This document shows positions 1 through 11,003 of a stretch of 64,000 nucleotides of DNA, in pieces. How positions within the stretch are numbered: position 1 is the first letter of the stretch; every line of letters begins with the position of its first letter. Source of the stretch: Brachionus manjavacas (taxonomy: Eukaryota; Rotifera; Eurotatoria; Ploima; Brachionidae); the NCBI GenBank assembly GCA_019054805.1, contig JAHQIY010000012.1:1054001-1118000 (forward strand). The letters are read 5' to 3'. Both the position numbers and the translations under genes were made by a program. The notes under the pieces were generated by a model. The model had not been told where the DNA came from, made no database searches, and saw only the letters and a list, made by a program, of their open reading frames with translations.

Positions 1-147
1 TCAGACCAAAATCAAGCAGAAAGTTAGAAAATTGAAACAATTCTTTGAATCATTTCAAATTTTTTTAGTTAAATCCGACTTTGTTGGTAAATAAATGGAG
101 CGATTCAACTTGGTTATAGAATTCGTTTTCTTTCACCAGTCTTTCAA
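1..147. other. Window edge, weak LINE-like remnant
   Basis: No gene seen. Bases about 100-147, read on the minus strand, resemble the last coding part of the LINE family found at 47110-49250 (a GAAAGACTGGTGAAAGA-like stretch). A separate piece of that family therefore probably abuts the fold-back arm that starts at 148. Confidence 0.3.
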
Positions 148-477
148 CAATGGAGTTGGGTGTTCAATATATCTTGATTAGAAACCTTCTTTGTATTCCT
201 CCACTAGTCTCACAATCAATGGAATATAATGACTCAGTCCTGTCCCAACATATTTCTCACTCAACTCAAAAAGACGATTCGAGACTGTTAGTAATTTTAG
301 TTTATTAAAAGCCTCGTGATACACGATGTTAGAGGAAGTATCATATTTTAACTTAAGGATAGATCTTACTGCTGTATTCTGAATTGCTTGTAGTTTTTTG
401 ATATTTTTTTTCTGAAAATGCATTCAAGCAAGGAAAAGAATAGTCTAAAATTGATCCGACTAAAGATTTGTATAAAT
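148..477 (-). repeat. Inverted copy of a LINE 3' end (fold-back arm 1)
   Basis: This 330-bp stretch is the reverse complement of 1041-1370, and I saw no mismatch over the stretch I compared. Even private defects of the plus copy are present: an extra A in the run before the KKLQAIQN segment and the stop codon after the EGF residues. It is therefore a recent copy of that particular element and not an independent insertion. It encodes the C-terminal, post-RT part of the LINE ORF2 on the minus strand and has no function of its own that I can see. Confidence 0.9.
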
Positions 478-514
478 ATTTTTGTATATTTTTGGGATGT
501 CATTAATATATATA

Positions 515-1590
515 GATAGTAGGACATTTAAGGTAAATGTGAATGATCATCTGAGCGAAGAATATAAAATAACTGCAGGTGTTCCTCAAGGCTCAGTAAT
601 TAGTCCTCTTTTATTTAGTATATATATTAATGACATCCCAAAAAGAAACAAAACAAATAATGAATACTCTCTGCTTTTCGCAGATGATCTAGTTACATTT
701 TTCATTTATAACAAAAAAGGGAACCTTGAAAACAAGATAAATAAATACACCAACGAACTAGAACAATGGCTTATTAAATGGAAAATTAAGATATCAGTAG
801 AAAATTCTTGTTCAGTGGTTTTTTCTAAGTACAAAAAAGAGAGTGATAATCGTAACTTTAAAATTTATGGAAACAGAATACTGAGCCAAAAAGAAATCAG
901 GTTTCTTGTTATCAAATTTGAATCTAAGTTAAATTTTAATTTACTTGTTGACGGAATTAAAAAACGCTGCAATAAAAGGGTAAATATTTCAAAGATATTG
1001 TCAAATAAAAAATGGGGTCTTACTCAAAACACACTAGGAAATTTATACAAATCTTTAGTCGGATCAATTTTAGACTATTCTTTTCCTTGCTTGAATGCAT
1101 TTTCAGAAAAAAAATATCAAAAAACTACAAGCAATTCAGAATACAGCAGTAAGATCTATCCTTAAGTTAAAATATGATACTTCCTCTAACATCGTGTATC
1201 ACGAGGCTTTTAATAAACTAAAATTACTAACAGTCTCGAATCGTCTTTTTGAGTTGAGTGAGAAATATGTTGGGACAGGACTGAGTCATTATATTCCATT
1301 GATTGTGAGACTAGTGGAGGAATACAAAGAAGGTTTCTAATCAAGATATATTGAACACCCAACTCCATTGTGTAATTGCTACCTTACTATTTCCTCTTTT
1401 TTTCCTGAAACTTGAACTATTTAAACATGTGCCACATATACCACAACTACCTTTTTCAATGAATGTCTTTTTAACTTTCATTCATTTTATTTTAGCTTAT
1501 TATACTTTATTTTGATTTTGATTTTTTTTTATAATTTATTCTGAAGGAGTTCTAGCTCTGTACAGAATTAAAATAAATAAATAAATACCG
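515..1590 (+). mobile_element. 5'-truncated Jockey/CR1-group LINE, RT to 3' tail
   Basis: This is the 3' part of ORF2 of a non-LTR retrotransposon. It enters the reverse transcriptase just before the palm motif: the text has AGVPQGSVISPLLFSIYIND, then the catalytic block LLFADDLVTFF, then the thumb and the C-terminal region. Against the better copy at 47757-49037 it lacks the N-terminal RT part with FDISKAFDRVW. A one-base insertion near 1117 shifts the frame, so the C-terminus is read only from 1095. The 3' end has a GAGxTCTAGCTC-like mini-hairpin near 1550 and an (AAAT)n tail near 1575-1588. It is dead, and its 3' end is copied in inverted orientation at 148-477. Confidence 0.88.
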
Positions 1591-2339
1591 AAATTTGACA
1601 TTTGTTCAGAAGCAAGCTTACTTTGCAATTCAGGATTGATAAATAAGATGAAATCTGTAAATTGGTTTAATGCTCCAAAACAGTTACAGTCCAATGACAA
1701 GAATTCTTATTTCAAAGGCAAGTAGCAAGATTAGTGTTACTAGCAGAGATTGAGCACTCTAAATTTGTAAAGATCAAGTTGAACAAGATTAACCTGGAAT
1801 CGCTAAGAGCAATATGTAAGCAAAAAGCTATCAAAATGTGAATTCCACATTTAATGTAGTTCTGGGAACCGCAATACATAATAGCTTACGATTATTATTA
1901 TTAAAATTTAATAAAATAAATAATCTGATACAAAATTATTTTGCTACTACAAAAAAATTATTTCATTGAAATGACAATCCTTTATTTACCATTTTAAGAT
2001 TGAAATTTTTTTAAAACAAATTGAAAAATTATCAGATTTTGCCTATTCTTGTCTTTTTTTGCCATTTAAAAATCGAAAAATTACCAAAAATTAGGAAAAA
2101 AAAACATGAGTCACGGCACTAAAATGAATCTAAACAAATTTTACTGATTTCCGTAAGTTTTTTTTTTAAATGTATATAAATAGAATAGAATTAAATTAAA
2201 TGCCCATTTTTTGTTAGCTTTTAATTTAAAATTTAAAGAAAAAAAAAAGCTGTAAATAAAGATTAATATTATTGTACAATCCATTTACTCAGTCATATCT
2301 AAGATGCTTTGTGAATAATTATGAAAAAATCCCTAAAAA
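1591..2339. other. AT-rich intergenic, probable promoter region of the WD40 gene
   Basis: No coding sequence or repeat recognised. It lies between the LINE tail and the ATG at 2340. No convincing TATA box can be singled out in this AT-rich context. Confidence 0.3.
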
Positions 2340-3764
2340 ATGAATTTAAAATGTGATTTTTGTTTCTACATGGTCAGCTATCCGGTGACTCTGGACTGCT
2401 GTTTGTTCATCACATGCTACGAGCACTTTGAAAAATGGACCCGATGCGGCATATGCAATTCTCGTATAGACCACCAGCGAACCCTAGCCAAGCTCAAGAA
2501 CAAAATTAGCCACGATCTAAACGAATTCAAGCATCAGATCGATGTCTTTCGAATTCTGCTGGAAGAAAACAAAAGGCTTAAACAAGACCCCAGCTTTTTC
2601 ATCTCAAAGAGCAAAATTTTCGACCCAATGCTGCAAAACTGGCTGCTAAACGAAATTGGCTCAGTGCAACTAGAACCAATCGAGTGCAAAACCAACGAGT
2701 TCATATTCGACACCCTGACACTCAGTCAATCCATCAGCGACAAAGTTCAACTGGCCGAAATGATCCAGCGCCGCCTCGAGATCCTCACCGACATAAACAA
2801 AAATTTCAAACTAGAAACCAAACTGCTCCAGAACTTAAAACAACTCGAGGCCAATTCAAAGCCACAAAGTAGAAAAACAGATGAGCCGATGGCCTCGCTG
2901 AGACTTACGGTCAATAAGCTTGCGCTCAGGGGCAAAAAAGATCTGGTAGCTTGCAGTCCTGATGGCCGAATAGACCTGGTCAACAGCGACCTGTCCACTT
3001 TTGTCAATAAGTGCAGCTACAAACTAAGTATTCTCTGTTGTGTTCTCTTGGACAATGACATGCTGGCCTGTGGCTGTAGTGATGGCTCCATTCACTTTTG
3101 TGATCTAAAACTAAATAAAATTACTTCAATCATCAAGGCACATAAGGTTGATTGCTGCACTATTCTATTTATAAAACTTCCAAATTTAATAAGTGCTTCG
3201 ACAACCGGGGAGATTATTTTGTGGAATATAACTATCCGTAAAAAAGAAATACGATATTGCTTAAAACTTAAGTTCCATGGTCATTCCAGTGCGGTCAATG
3301 GTCTGGAAAAGTTCGGAAAATCTAGTTTTCTCAGCTGCTCGGACGACAAGACAATATGCTTATGGAAAATGGGCCAGATTTCGGCCAGGAAAGTCCTGAT
3401 GGGCCATGAAGCAAAAGTGACATGTTTGAAAAAGCTAGAGCATAATTTGTTATCGGGTTCGTGTGATGGCACGGTCCGAATGTGGATTGTTGACAGTGCC
3501 AAGTGTTTGAAGATTTTTTCCGCAGATGACAAAGTGTCGCCTGTGATGTGCATGGACATTGTTTTGAGCAAGTTTTTGGTGCTGGCGATGGCCAATGGCA
3601 AAATAAAGTGCTTGGATGTGACTAGTAAAAACCTAATGATGTGCATTGATGCGCACACTGAAGCGATCACTTGTATCAATGTGACAAATAGGAATTGTGT
3701 TGTGACTTGTTCAAGTGATGGTTTTGTTAAGCTATGGAAATTGAATTTAAATGATTTTAATTAA
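2340..3764 (+). CDS. RING-like / WD40-repeat protein, 474 aa, single exon
   Basis: An intact intronless gene. The N-terminus has a Cys-rich finger with C5, C8, C20/C21, C26, H29, C36 and C39, spaced like a RING or TRAF-type finger. The usual fourth ligand (His of the CGH motif) is replaced by Leu, and the sixth is His. Residues about 45-190 are charged and probably helical or coiled-coil. Residues about 195-474 form WD40 repeats; seven blades can be counted, with clear SxDxTIxLW-type ends (CSDDKTICLWKM, SCDGTVRMWIV, CSSDGFVKLWKL), enough for one closed beta-propeller. By family analogy it could be an E3 ubiquitin ligase or adaptor with the propeller binding substrate, but the missing RING ligand makes ligase activity uncertain. 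Its GC content and codon use are visibly higher than the flanks, which supports a selected gene. An AATAAA occurs near 3819. Confidence 0.85.
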   Translation: MNLKCDFCFYMVSYPVTLDCCLFITCYEHFEKWTRCGICNSRIDHQRTLAKLKNKISHDLNEFKHQIDVFRILLEENKRLKQDPSFFISKSKIFDPMLQNWLLNEIGSVQLEPIECKTNEFIFDTLTLSQSISDKVQLAEMIQRRLEILTDINKNFKLETKLLQNLKQLEANSKPQSRKTDEPMASLRLTVNKLALRGKKDLVACSPDGRIDLVNSDLSTFVNKCSYKLSILCCVLLDNDMLACGCSDGSIHFCDLKLNKITSIIKAHKVDCCTILFIKLPNLISASTTGEIILWNITIRKKEIRYCLKLKFHGHSSAVNGLEKFGKSSFLSCSDDKTICLWKMGQISARKVLMGHEAKVTCLKKLEHNLLSGSCDGTVRMWIVDSAKCLKIFSADDKVSPVMCMDIVLSKFLVLAMANGKIKCLDVTSKNLMMCIDAHTEAITCINVTNRNCVVTCSSDGFVKLWKLNLNDFN

Positions 3765-4254
3765 GAAAATTTTTAATTTTTGTTTTGTTTAATTTTTAGA
3801 GCATAATGAAGTATTATTTAATAAAATTAATTGAATGGCTATTGATCGTTATTGAACTTAATTTTAATACTATTTCTTAATTTCTCTATTAGCATTAACG
3901 TTTCATAGCAAGGTAAATTTTTTCATCACAACACAAATTTAATTAAGTTAACTAGAGATTAATTATGAAAAAAAGGTACAAGGTTTACCCGTTGCTCCGC
4001 TGCCGGAATTATAAAAATTAAAAAAATTGGTTTTGACTCGGTTTTGATTATTTAATTAATTGATTAATTTAATTTATTATATTAAAAAATTCTTATTAAA
4101 AATTGAAAAAAAAAAAATTGTTCATATGTAGTTGTTGTTTGGTTAAATAATTAGAATTATTAGTAGTAAATATGAGCTTTAACTTGATTAAATTAAATAT
4201 TAACGATTTATTTTTTAAATTTTTTAAAAAGAAATATTTTTAAATAGATTGTAT
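3765..4254. other. AT-rich 3' flank of the WD40 gene
   Basis: Contains a likely polyadenylation signal (AATAAA near 3819) and otherwise low-complexity AT-rich sequence. No gene recognised. Confidence 0.3.
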
Positions 4255-4560
4255 AAAACAATCGGACTTTCAAGTTTTGTAGAAATGAATGTTTTATATC
4301 CTGTTGCTTTGACAAATACAGTACGTTTCTGTTAGTTGACAGCTTGCTTAAGCACATGCTCTAAGGCTGCGCTAGAACAAAAAAAATGTTCTAGAGCATG
4401 TTCAAGTATCCACTAATTGTATCCATTTTTTATCATATAGCAATAAGGGATGTTCTATAGAATTTAATTAATTATCTTAATTTTTGTGACAATTCATTGA
4501 AAGTGCTTGTGCATGCGCAAGGGAAAAAAATAAATGTTCTAGAGCATGCTTTAGACCTGC
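4255..4560 (+). repeat. Dispersed repeat adjoining a piggyBac end
   Basis: Shares segments, in the same order and orientation, with 28924-29444 (and its mirror 17184-17705): a TAGATTGxATAAAACAATCGG start, a CAGTACGTTTC block, a GTTGACAG block, and several CTTAAGCAC / TTCTAGAGC words. The sequence between blocks has diverged in length. In both places it is followed directly by TTAA and a piggyBac terminus. The family is unknown; the TA-CAGTACGTTTC block might be a Tc1-type terminus. Confidence 0.55.
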
Positions 4561-4651
4561 TTAACCCTTTTCCGTCCATATATAAAAAATGACGTTAACG
4601 TCTGAGATGGGTCAATTTTGACAAAAAAATTATTATTTTATAAAATTTTAT
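4561..4651 (+). mobile_element. piggyBac-like terminus (TTAA + CCCTTTTCCGTCC)
   Basis: TTAA at 4561-4564 is followed by CCCTTTTCCGTCC and, about 40 bases on, by GGGTCAATTTTGAC, the layout of piggyBac ends (TTAA target, CCC start, subterminal GGGTCA repeats). The matching coding end is the Cys-rich transposase C-terminus at 12710-12964 on the minus strand. Removing the Merlin element (4652-12655) leaves only about 140 bp between the two, as expected for an intact 3' end. Confidence 0.7.
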
Positions 4652-4869
4652 GGGTCTGTTTTACCTCAATATCATTGATATTGAATTTTCAATATCAGTG
4701 ATTTTCAATATCGCACTTGATATTGAGATTAATTAATTGATATTGAAATGAATTGATTGTTATTGAAATTAATTAATTGATATTGATATTTTATTTTATT
4801 TGAATATCAAAATTAGTCAATTGAAAAAAAAGATAAATCAAGTTTTATTTTTGAATTACAACTAATTTT

Positions 4870-6067
4870 TTACATTTGGTGGTCTTCCTCTTTTTCTCTT
4901 TTCTTCAACACACTTATTTGAGTTAATTACTTCCATCACATGAGCATTCTGAACAACATTTTCATTAGCTAAATCTGTTAATTTGTTTGCAACTTGATTT
5001 GTTTGTAACATTTCTTCTTTACAAATCGTTATCACCCTGTAGCGTGTACCTTAAGTAACATGGGTTAGATTTCTGTCGGTACACAATTGGTGAATAATCT
5101 CTCTCTGAGCGGTTGATAAATCACTTTGGAATCTATAGCTTATAATGAAACCACTTAAAATTAGATAAATTATTTTAGTTATTGCCTATTGGAAGTCTTT
5201 TTCATTTATTTCGCTTAATGGCTTAACCCAACATTGAATTGAATCACAATCATTTGATTCAAAAACAGACTTAACTTTATCATAAGTAAAAACAAAATCA
5301 TCGATATCTCCAACTGGTAATGACATGTCAACATTTTCTTCATCATTATATTCCAATTTAGAGTCTTCATCATCATTCTCAATCTGTTTTAAACTTTCTA
5401 GCAAGCCATTACAAGTAAAAGAACCTTCATTTACCAATGTTTTGCTGTACTTTACAATTATAGATAAAAAAGCCCCAAAAGCACCAGTACGAGTTAAATT
5501 TTGATTGTGACGCAATGTCTACTCATCTAAATAACTTTGTAGATAAAGCCTACTAACTCTGCGCATTTTTTTGAACAGACTTTTTGCCGAGCACCAAATC
5601 GATTCGATCCCATTAGTGTGGACACCGATCATAGGATCAACAATTTCAACGATTTCTCCATCGCCGCCCAGAGTTACTTTTGATTTATTAAAATCTTTTA
5701 AGCACATAATTCGTATCTTTTGAAAAATTCTATTTATAGTTACGGGACACACGCCAACTAAAGTTTTTATATCATTTTGGCAGACTTCGAGACTCCAATG
5801 GAATATTATCTTTAAAATTTTTGCCAGTGGTAGATCAAATTGAGAGAAAAAACTATTGTTTCTACATGACTTGGAATCACCGCAAGTTGTACAACGCCAA
5901 TAATATTTGTCACTTTAAGTTGTTTTGATGTCCCATTTCATATCTTTAGTACATTTTTTGCAAAGAGGTGCTTTATTTTGAATTAAATCATTATCTTTTA
6001 GAAATTTTACTATTTCGTCAATATTGTTAGAATTAATCAATACTGTTAGAAAATTAACTTCAAACAT
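4870..6067 (-). pseudogene. Merlin/ISXO2-like transposase, broken and internally deleted
   Basis: Read on the minus strand from the ATG at 6067. First comes the N-terminal region with two CxxC pairs (LCKKCTKDM, then a stop at about 5920 and WRCTTCGDSKSC), the zinc-binding start of ISXO2-like transposases. Next is TINRIFQKIR, then LGGDGEIVEIV, which is the context of the first catalytic Asp (normally VEIDES). The text then jumps straight to VHTNGIESIW, the region of the last catalytic residue. About 130 residues containing the middle catalytic Asp are missing, and the first Asp is lost at the join. Further stops follow (near 5518), and a basic KRKRGRPP AT-hook-like tail lies near 4880-4900. 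It cannot encode an active transposase. Confidence 0.8.
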
Positions 6068-6097
6068 TTTTTGTTGTTTTTTTTAATTAAAAATTTG

Positions 6098-7828
6098 TTG
6101 CACAAAAAATATAATTCACATTTAGATTCAAAAAATTTACAACATATAAAAATTTGCAAAAAAATGTTGGAATACAACGTTATTCCCTACTTTTTCAACG
6201 TTGGAAAAATAATCCCAGTATTAAAAAAAGAGAACGAAAGCGACTCAGATATTAACAACGTTAGACCTATAACAATCTCCGACCCACTGGCAAACATCTT
6301 TGAAAAATACATCCTAGAGAGATTGAAACATACGTACAAAGACTGTGAGACACAATTTGGCTTCAAATCAAACAGCTCAACAAATCATGCTGTGTATGTA
6401 CTTGATGAAACAATCAAACATTATAAACTGAAAAATAAGCGAATTTTCATCTGTGCAATTGATGCGAGCAAAGCCTTTGATAAAGTCAACAGAGTCAAAC
6501 TAATGCACTCACTTATTAGTAAAATTGATCCAGAAATATGGATGCTTTTAAAAAAATATTATGAAAACTCACATGCATTTGTCAGTAATAGTAAACAAAT
6601 CGGACCTATGTTTAAAACATGCGTTGGTGTTAAACAAGGTGGCCCACTATCCCCTAAACTATTCTCTATTTATGTAGAACAATTAATCGAAGAAATAAGG
6701 AACTCAAACTTAATAACAGAAGTAAATGGTATCCAAACAGGAGTGCTAATGTACGCGGATGATCTACTTTTAATAACAGAAAGCCCAGAAAACCTCCAGA
6801 AAATACTTTAGATTTGTGAAAACTTTGGTCAAGAAAAAGAAATTAAATTTAATCCTCAAAAAACACAAATAATGGGAATAAACAGTAAGAAAGAGGTAAA
6901 ATGTACGCTCTGTAATAAAGAGATTGAGTGGGTAAAAAGCCTAAAATACTTAGGTGTTACCGTTACACAAAATAATAAAAGTAACACTCATATACAAGAG
7001 AGAAGGCTCGCAACTTGGAGATCATACTACGCCCTGAAGTCTGAAATTGAAATCGAAGGTGAAGACCTAGACCAAAAGATAAAAAGTCAATTATTTAGAA
7101 CCTATATTAGACCAATTATGTACTATGGCCTAGAAAATTGCTATATAAACAAAAGTGAGACAAAAAAATTACAAACTTTGGAGGGCATAATTATAAAAAG
7201 AATGATTGGAGTTAAAAAAAGAACCCACACAACTAACTTACTCTATGCATTGGACATTGAACCGGTTGATTTGAAAATAAAAAAAATCAAGTCTTCATTT
7301 GTGAAACGACTATTGCAAAACGACTACACGACTGGACTCCTGCAATCGATTGAGAATAAAGAATTCGACGAGAATAATTTTAAAAATAAATTTCTAAACG
7401 GAATAAAAGGGATCTTAAAAACCCAGGATAAGTTAGATATTGGAAAAATAAATGAAAAAATTAGAGAAATAGATGGTGAAAAAAAAATAATGTCGAAGAA
7501 TGGTATAAGTGAATCTATAAAAACATGCTTTGCAATGATGAACAACAACGATCAAAATGGGTTTACACTTCTCAACCTACTTATAAAGGCATTCTAAAAA
7601 AAAAAAAAAAAATGAATAATTGATTAAAAGATTAAAATATTTTATACTTTTATGTTTATTATGCAAAAATTAAAACTTGTATGTACAATGTAAAAATTAT
7701 TCTTTTAATTGAAACTAATTTAACTTTTCATTTTTATTTACAAAATTGTATCATTATTTGCTGTCTTAAATTTTTCTTTTTACATTTTTAATTTTTATAC
7801 ATCGCCAGAATTGGCGCAAAATGAAATA

Positions 7829-7855
<27 letters not shown>
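6098..7855 (+). mobile_element. 5'-truncated LINE (family B) inside Merlin, with (AAT)n tail
   Basis: Encodes a reverse transcriptase and its C-terminal region in two frames split by a stop at 6811. Motifs in order: RPITISDPLANIFEKYI, AIDASKAFDKVNRVKL, GVKQGGPLSPKLFSIYVEQL and the catalytic VLMYADDLLLI. After the stop comes KYLGVTVTQN and a long alpha-helical C-terminus ending at 7597. The 3' end is (AAT)n at about 7828-7855. A 9-bp direct repeat, AAAAATTTG, flanks it at 6089-6097 and 7856-7864 and is taken as the target duplication. It differs clearly from the Jockey-like family elsewhere in the window: the product has QGGPLSPKLF where that family has QGSVISPLLF. It has one in-frame stop, so it is recent but probably inactive. 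Confidence 0.85.
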
Positions 7856-7860
<5 letters not shown>

Positions 7861-8119
7861 TTTGCAAATTTAATTATCGAATTAATCAGTTTGATATTGA
7901 AAAATTTACCTTGATATTGAAATTAATTAATTGATATTGGAATTTTTACCTTGATCCTTACTATTTAAAAATCAAAAGTGTGAAAAAGTTAGCTAAAAAA
8001 TTAAGAGAATCAGAGAAATAAATTTTCCCACGCTTATTAACTGTGTTACTTTTTTTTAATAAAATCACACTTTTTACAATGAAATTTTCTGATGTTTTTG
8101 TAAAGTTAATCAAACTAAT

Positions 8120-10117
8120 TTGAATAATGATCCAAATATAAAACAAAAGCCTCCGTGTAAGTGTGGTAGCAAAACACATCAAAGGATTTCCAGTAGACAG
8201 TGTCGATTGAATCCAAATAATCAATCTAAAAACAACGTAATAAAAATTTTAAAAAAAGAGAAAAGAAACAAAATTAATTTTTTTATTCGTATGTTAGAAT
8301 GTTGATATTGATCAATTAAATGAAGAAACTTCTTCAGATGTTCAAATTTTACCGAATGAAAACATAGAAAAAAAGTTTTTTTTTGTCGTGTTGTTAATTG
8401 ATTGATTTGTTTATTATTTAATTTAAGCAATTCCAATTCGAAAAAAAATTTTATTTCGAGAAAAAGTACGATCCAATCAAAATAACTGGAAAATATGTTA
8501 TCAATGATCCAGAATCTGAGTTATACGGTTCAATAATTTTACCAAAAAGAACTGTCAAATGTCTTAATTGCAAAGCTCTGATGTGGATCGAAGAAATAAC
8601 CGCTGGTACTGTCAAGTCTCCACTATTTGGAATCTGTTGTAGCAAAGGCGTAGTTGAACTTCCACCACAAAATCCATTACCCGAATATGTACAAAAACTA
8701 TTAACTGATTCTATTCAACAAGCTCAAAACTTTCGAAAATCTATAAGAATGTATAATAAAATCTTATCATTTACTTCGATTCAAACTAACTACAACGAAG
8801 AGCTAATGAAAGCTACACGCGGTGTTTATACTTACCAAATACGAGGCTCTGTAAACCAACTAATAAGTTATCTCAAACCGAGCGATTCTAATCAACCTGC
8901 TTTCTCACAAATATTTTTATATGACCCTGAAATTCAAACTAACTATCGAACAAATAAATTTAAGGCGTCAATCGATGTAAAAATTTTAAACGAACTCCAA
9001 AACATTCTTGATCAAAACAATCCATACGTAAATATTTATAAACAATATGGAAAAAGAATTAAGATGGACCCTTCGTTAGATCTAACAATTGTTTTAAAAA
9101 AAAACGTAAACAAAAATAAACGTTATAACCTCCCTACAACACAAGAGGTTGCTGCTTTAATTTCAAACGAAGAGAGTAAGGCTGTCTCGAATGACTTAGT
9201 AGTACATCAAAAAAATGGTAGCATCCAAGCTGTTTATGAAAAGCACGGATATGCTGACCCTCTTCATTATGTTTTGATGTTCATAAGAGGAGAGCAAGGA
9301 TGGGAAATAGAAACTTATCCAAAAAAAGTACTGAAAGGTAAAAAAAAAAAACGAGATGAAGACAGTGAAGATCAAAATTGTTCTCAAGAACACGTAAAAA
9401 CTAAGTATGTAACGGCAATGCAATATTATGCATATCAAATACATGACCGACAAGGTAATTCAATTAAGATTGAAAGACTTCTAATTAAACTATTTTTTTT
9501 AAGATTCGAACTTAAACCTTTTTGGTCGACTTTTTCATCAATATATTGTCGAACAATATGCAGGGAAAGTCGAAGCAGGTCGTTTGAACTATTTATTTTT
9601 TAACCAAAAAAATATACGTGCCGAATTATATCAAGGAATGATCGATTCACTAAACAATGATTCTTCTACCAAACCAGAAAATATTGGTAAAAAAATAATT
9701 CTTCCTTCATCTTTCTCAGGAAGCCCAAGGCACATGCATCAACTTTATCAAGATGCAATGTCAGTGGTAAGAACATTTGGCAAACCAGACTTATTCATCA
9801 CAATGACATGTAACCCCAACTGGCCAGAAATCAAAAATGAACTTCTAGAATCTCAAACCCCTAATGACCGACCTGATCTTTTAGTACGTGTGTTTCGATT
9901 AAAATTCAAAATTCTCTTAGACGATCTTTTAAGGAATCATGTTTTTGGACGTAATATTGCAAATATTTACGTTATCGAATTCCAAAAAAGAGGACTCCCA
10001 CATGCTCATATTTTAATTATTTTACACCCCGAAGACAAAATCAATACTGTAGAGCAAGTAGATCAAATAGTAAAAGCAGAGATTCCTGATAAATCCAAAT
10101 TCCCAAATTATCTATGA
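8120..10117 (+). pseudogene. Helitron Rep: N-terminal zinc finger, Helitron-like N domain and HUH region
   Basis: The start has a Cys/His cluster (CKCGSKTHQRISSRQCRLN). From 8440 to 9603 runs the Helitron-like N-terminal domain, including YEKHGYADPLHYVLMF and, after a frame change near 9480-9590, the LFFNQKNIRAELYQG segment. The Rep core follows: GSPRHMHQLYQDAMSVV, PDLFITMTCNPNWPEI, and the HUH-type motif RGLPHAHILIIL near 9990. The reading frame stops at 10117, just where the normal protein continues into an MxHGPCG motif. That motif is instead found on the opposite strand at about 10125-10160. A functional protein would need the frame repaired and the central part restored. Confidence 0.85.
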
Positions 10118-10197
10118 TGCATGAGCCGCATGGCCCATGCATCATACATAATTTGACAATTCGATAAAAAATTGGGAATTTGGATTTATCAGGAATC
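10081..10197. repeat. Hairpin / inverted self-duplication within the Helitron
   Basis: The outer arms of 28-29 bp (10081-10109 and about 10169-10197) are perfect complements beginning GATTCCTGATAAATCC. A second, inner pair (ATGATGCATG / CATGCATCAT) lies near 10115 and 10136. Read on the minus strand, 10197 to 10125 repeats IPDKSKFP and then continues into VKLCMMHGPCG, which is the sequence the Helitron protein should have next. So the right half is the element's own continuation in reverse orientation, produced by a fold-back event and not by a foreign insertion. Confidence 0.85.
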
Positions 10198-10332
10198 TAA
10201 AAAAGATTTTTTCTAAAAAAGAAAAAAAATGGATTGAACGAAAAAAGTAATGTAAAAAGTTTAAACTTTTTAAATTTTCTTAATAATTTATGATTATGAT
10301 TATTTAGGCCAAATGATACAATAATTGCTAGA

Positions 10333-10925
10333 ATGTTTTTTGTACCGCCATCAGATATTGAATGTTTTTGTTTAAGATTAATGCTACTTAACACAAAAGG
10401 ACCAACAAGTTATGAAGACCTTTTAACTATTAATGGCCAAAAATGTTCAACTTTTCATGAAGCTGCTAAAAAAAGTGGTTTACTTGAGTGTGACAGTAAA
10501 TGGAAGGACTGTTTAGATGAAGCCTGCTTAACTATTACAAATGGTAATGACTTAAGAAATTTTTTCGTTTTGTTGATCGAAAATTGTCAACCGTCTGATA
10601 TTAGGAATCTTTGGTAACTTTTTAAAGATAATCTATCAGCCGACATACTAAGAAAATACCAAATTATAAAAAAAGATAAAAACATTACTTACAATGATCA
10701 AATATACGACACAATAATCGTTCAAAGTTCGAAGAAAATAAACTCTTTAATCGAAATTTTAAGTTTTGAAGAATCGAATATCATTCATTTTGAAGACGTT
10801 TTTTACTCCGAAAATACCTTTTTAACCGACGAATTAAACTTTGAGATTGAATCGCTTCAAACAGAGTACCAAACTAACAAAAATCTATTAAGACCGATCA
10901 AAACTTTGTTCTTGAAACAGTTGTA
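10333..10925 (+). pseudogene. Helitron Rep-helicase, linker between Rep and helicase
   Basis: Contains the conserved Helitron linker: IECFCLRLMLLNTKGPTSYE, then NGQKCSTFHEAAKKSGLLE, then WKDCLDEACLTITNGNDLRN. It reads on past a stop at 10617 to about 10925 in recognisable but diverged form. Roughly 300 residues normally found between the HUH region and this block are missing at the fold-back junction. It sits in the same orientation as the parts on both sides. Confidence 0.75.
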
Positions 10926-11003
10926 AATCGAGTTGAAAATGAAAACAATGGTAATTTTGCTTGAATAATCATTATAGACCTTAAAAATAAAATTTATTTT
11001 TAC

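Noticed and set aside
2684..3679. Other open frames inside the WD40 gene (2684-2872, 2747-3007, 3281-3679)
   Set aside because: They are shadows of the conserved 474-codon frame and have no features of their own.
7324..7548. Minus-strand frame inside LINE family B
   Set aside because: Shadow of the ORF2 C-terminus.
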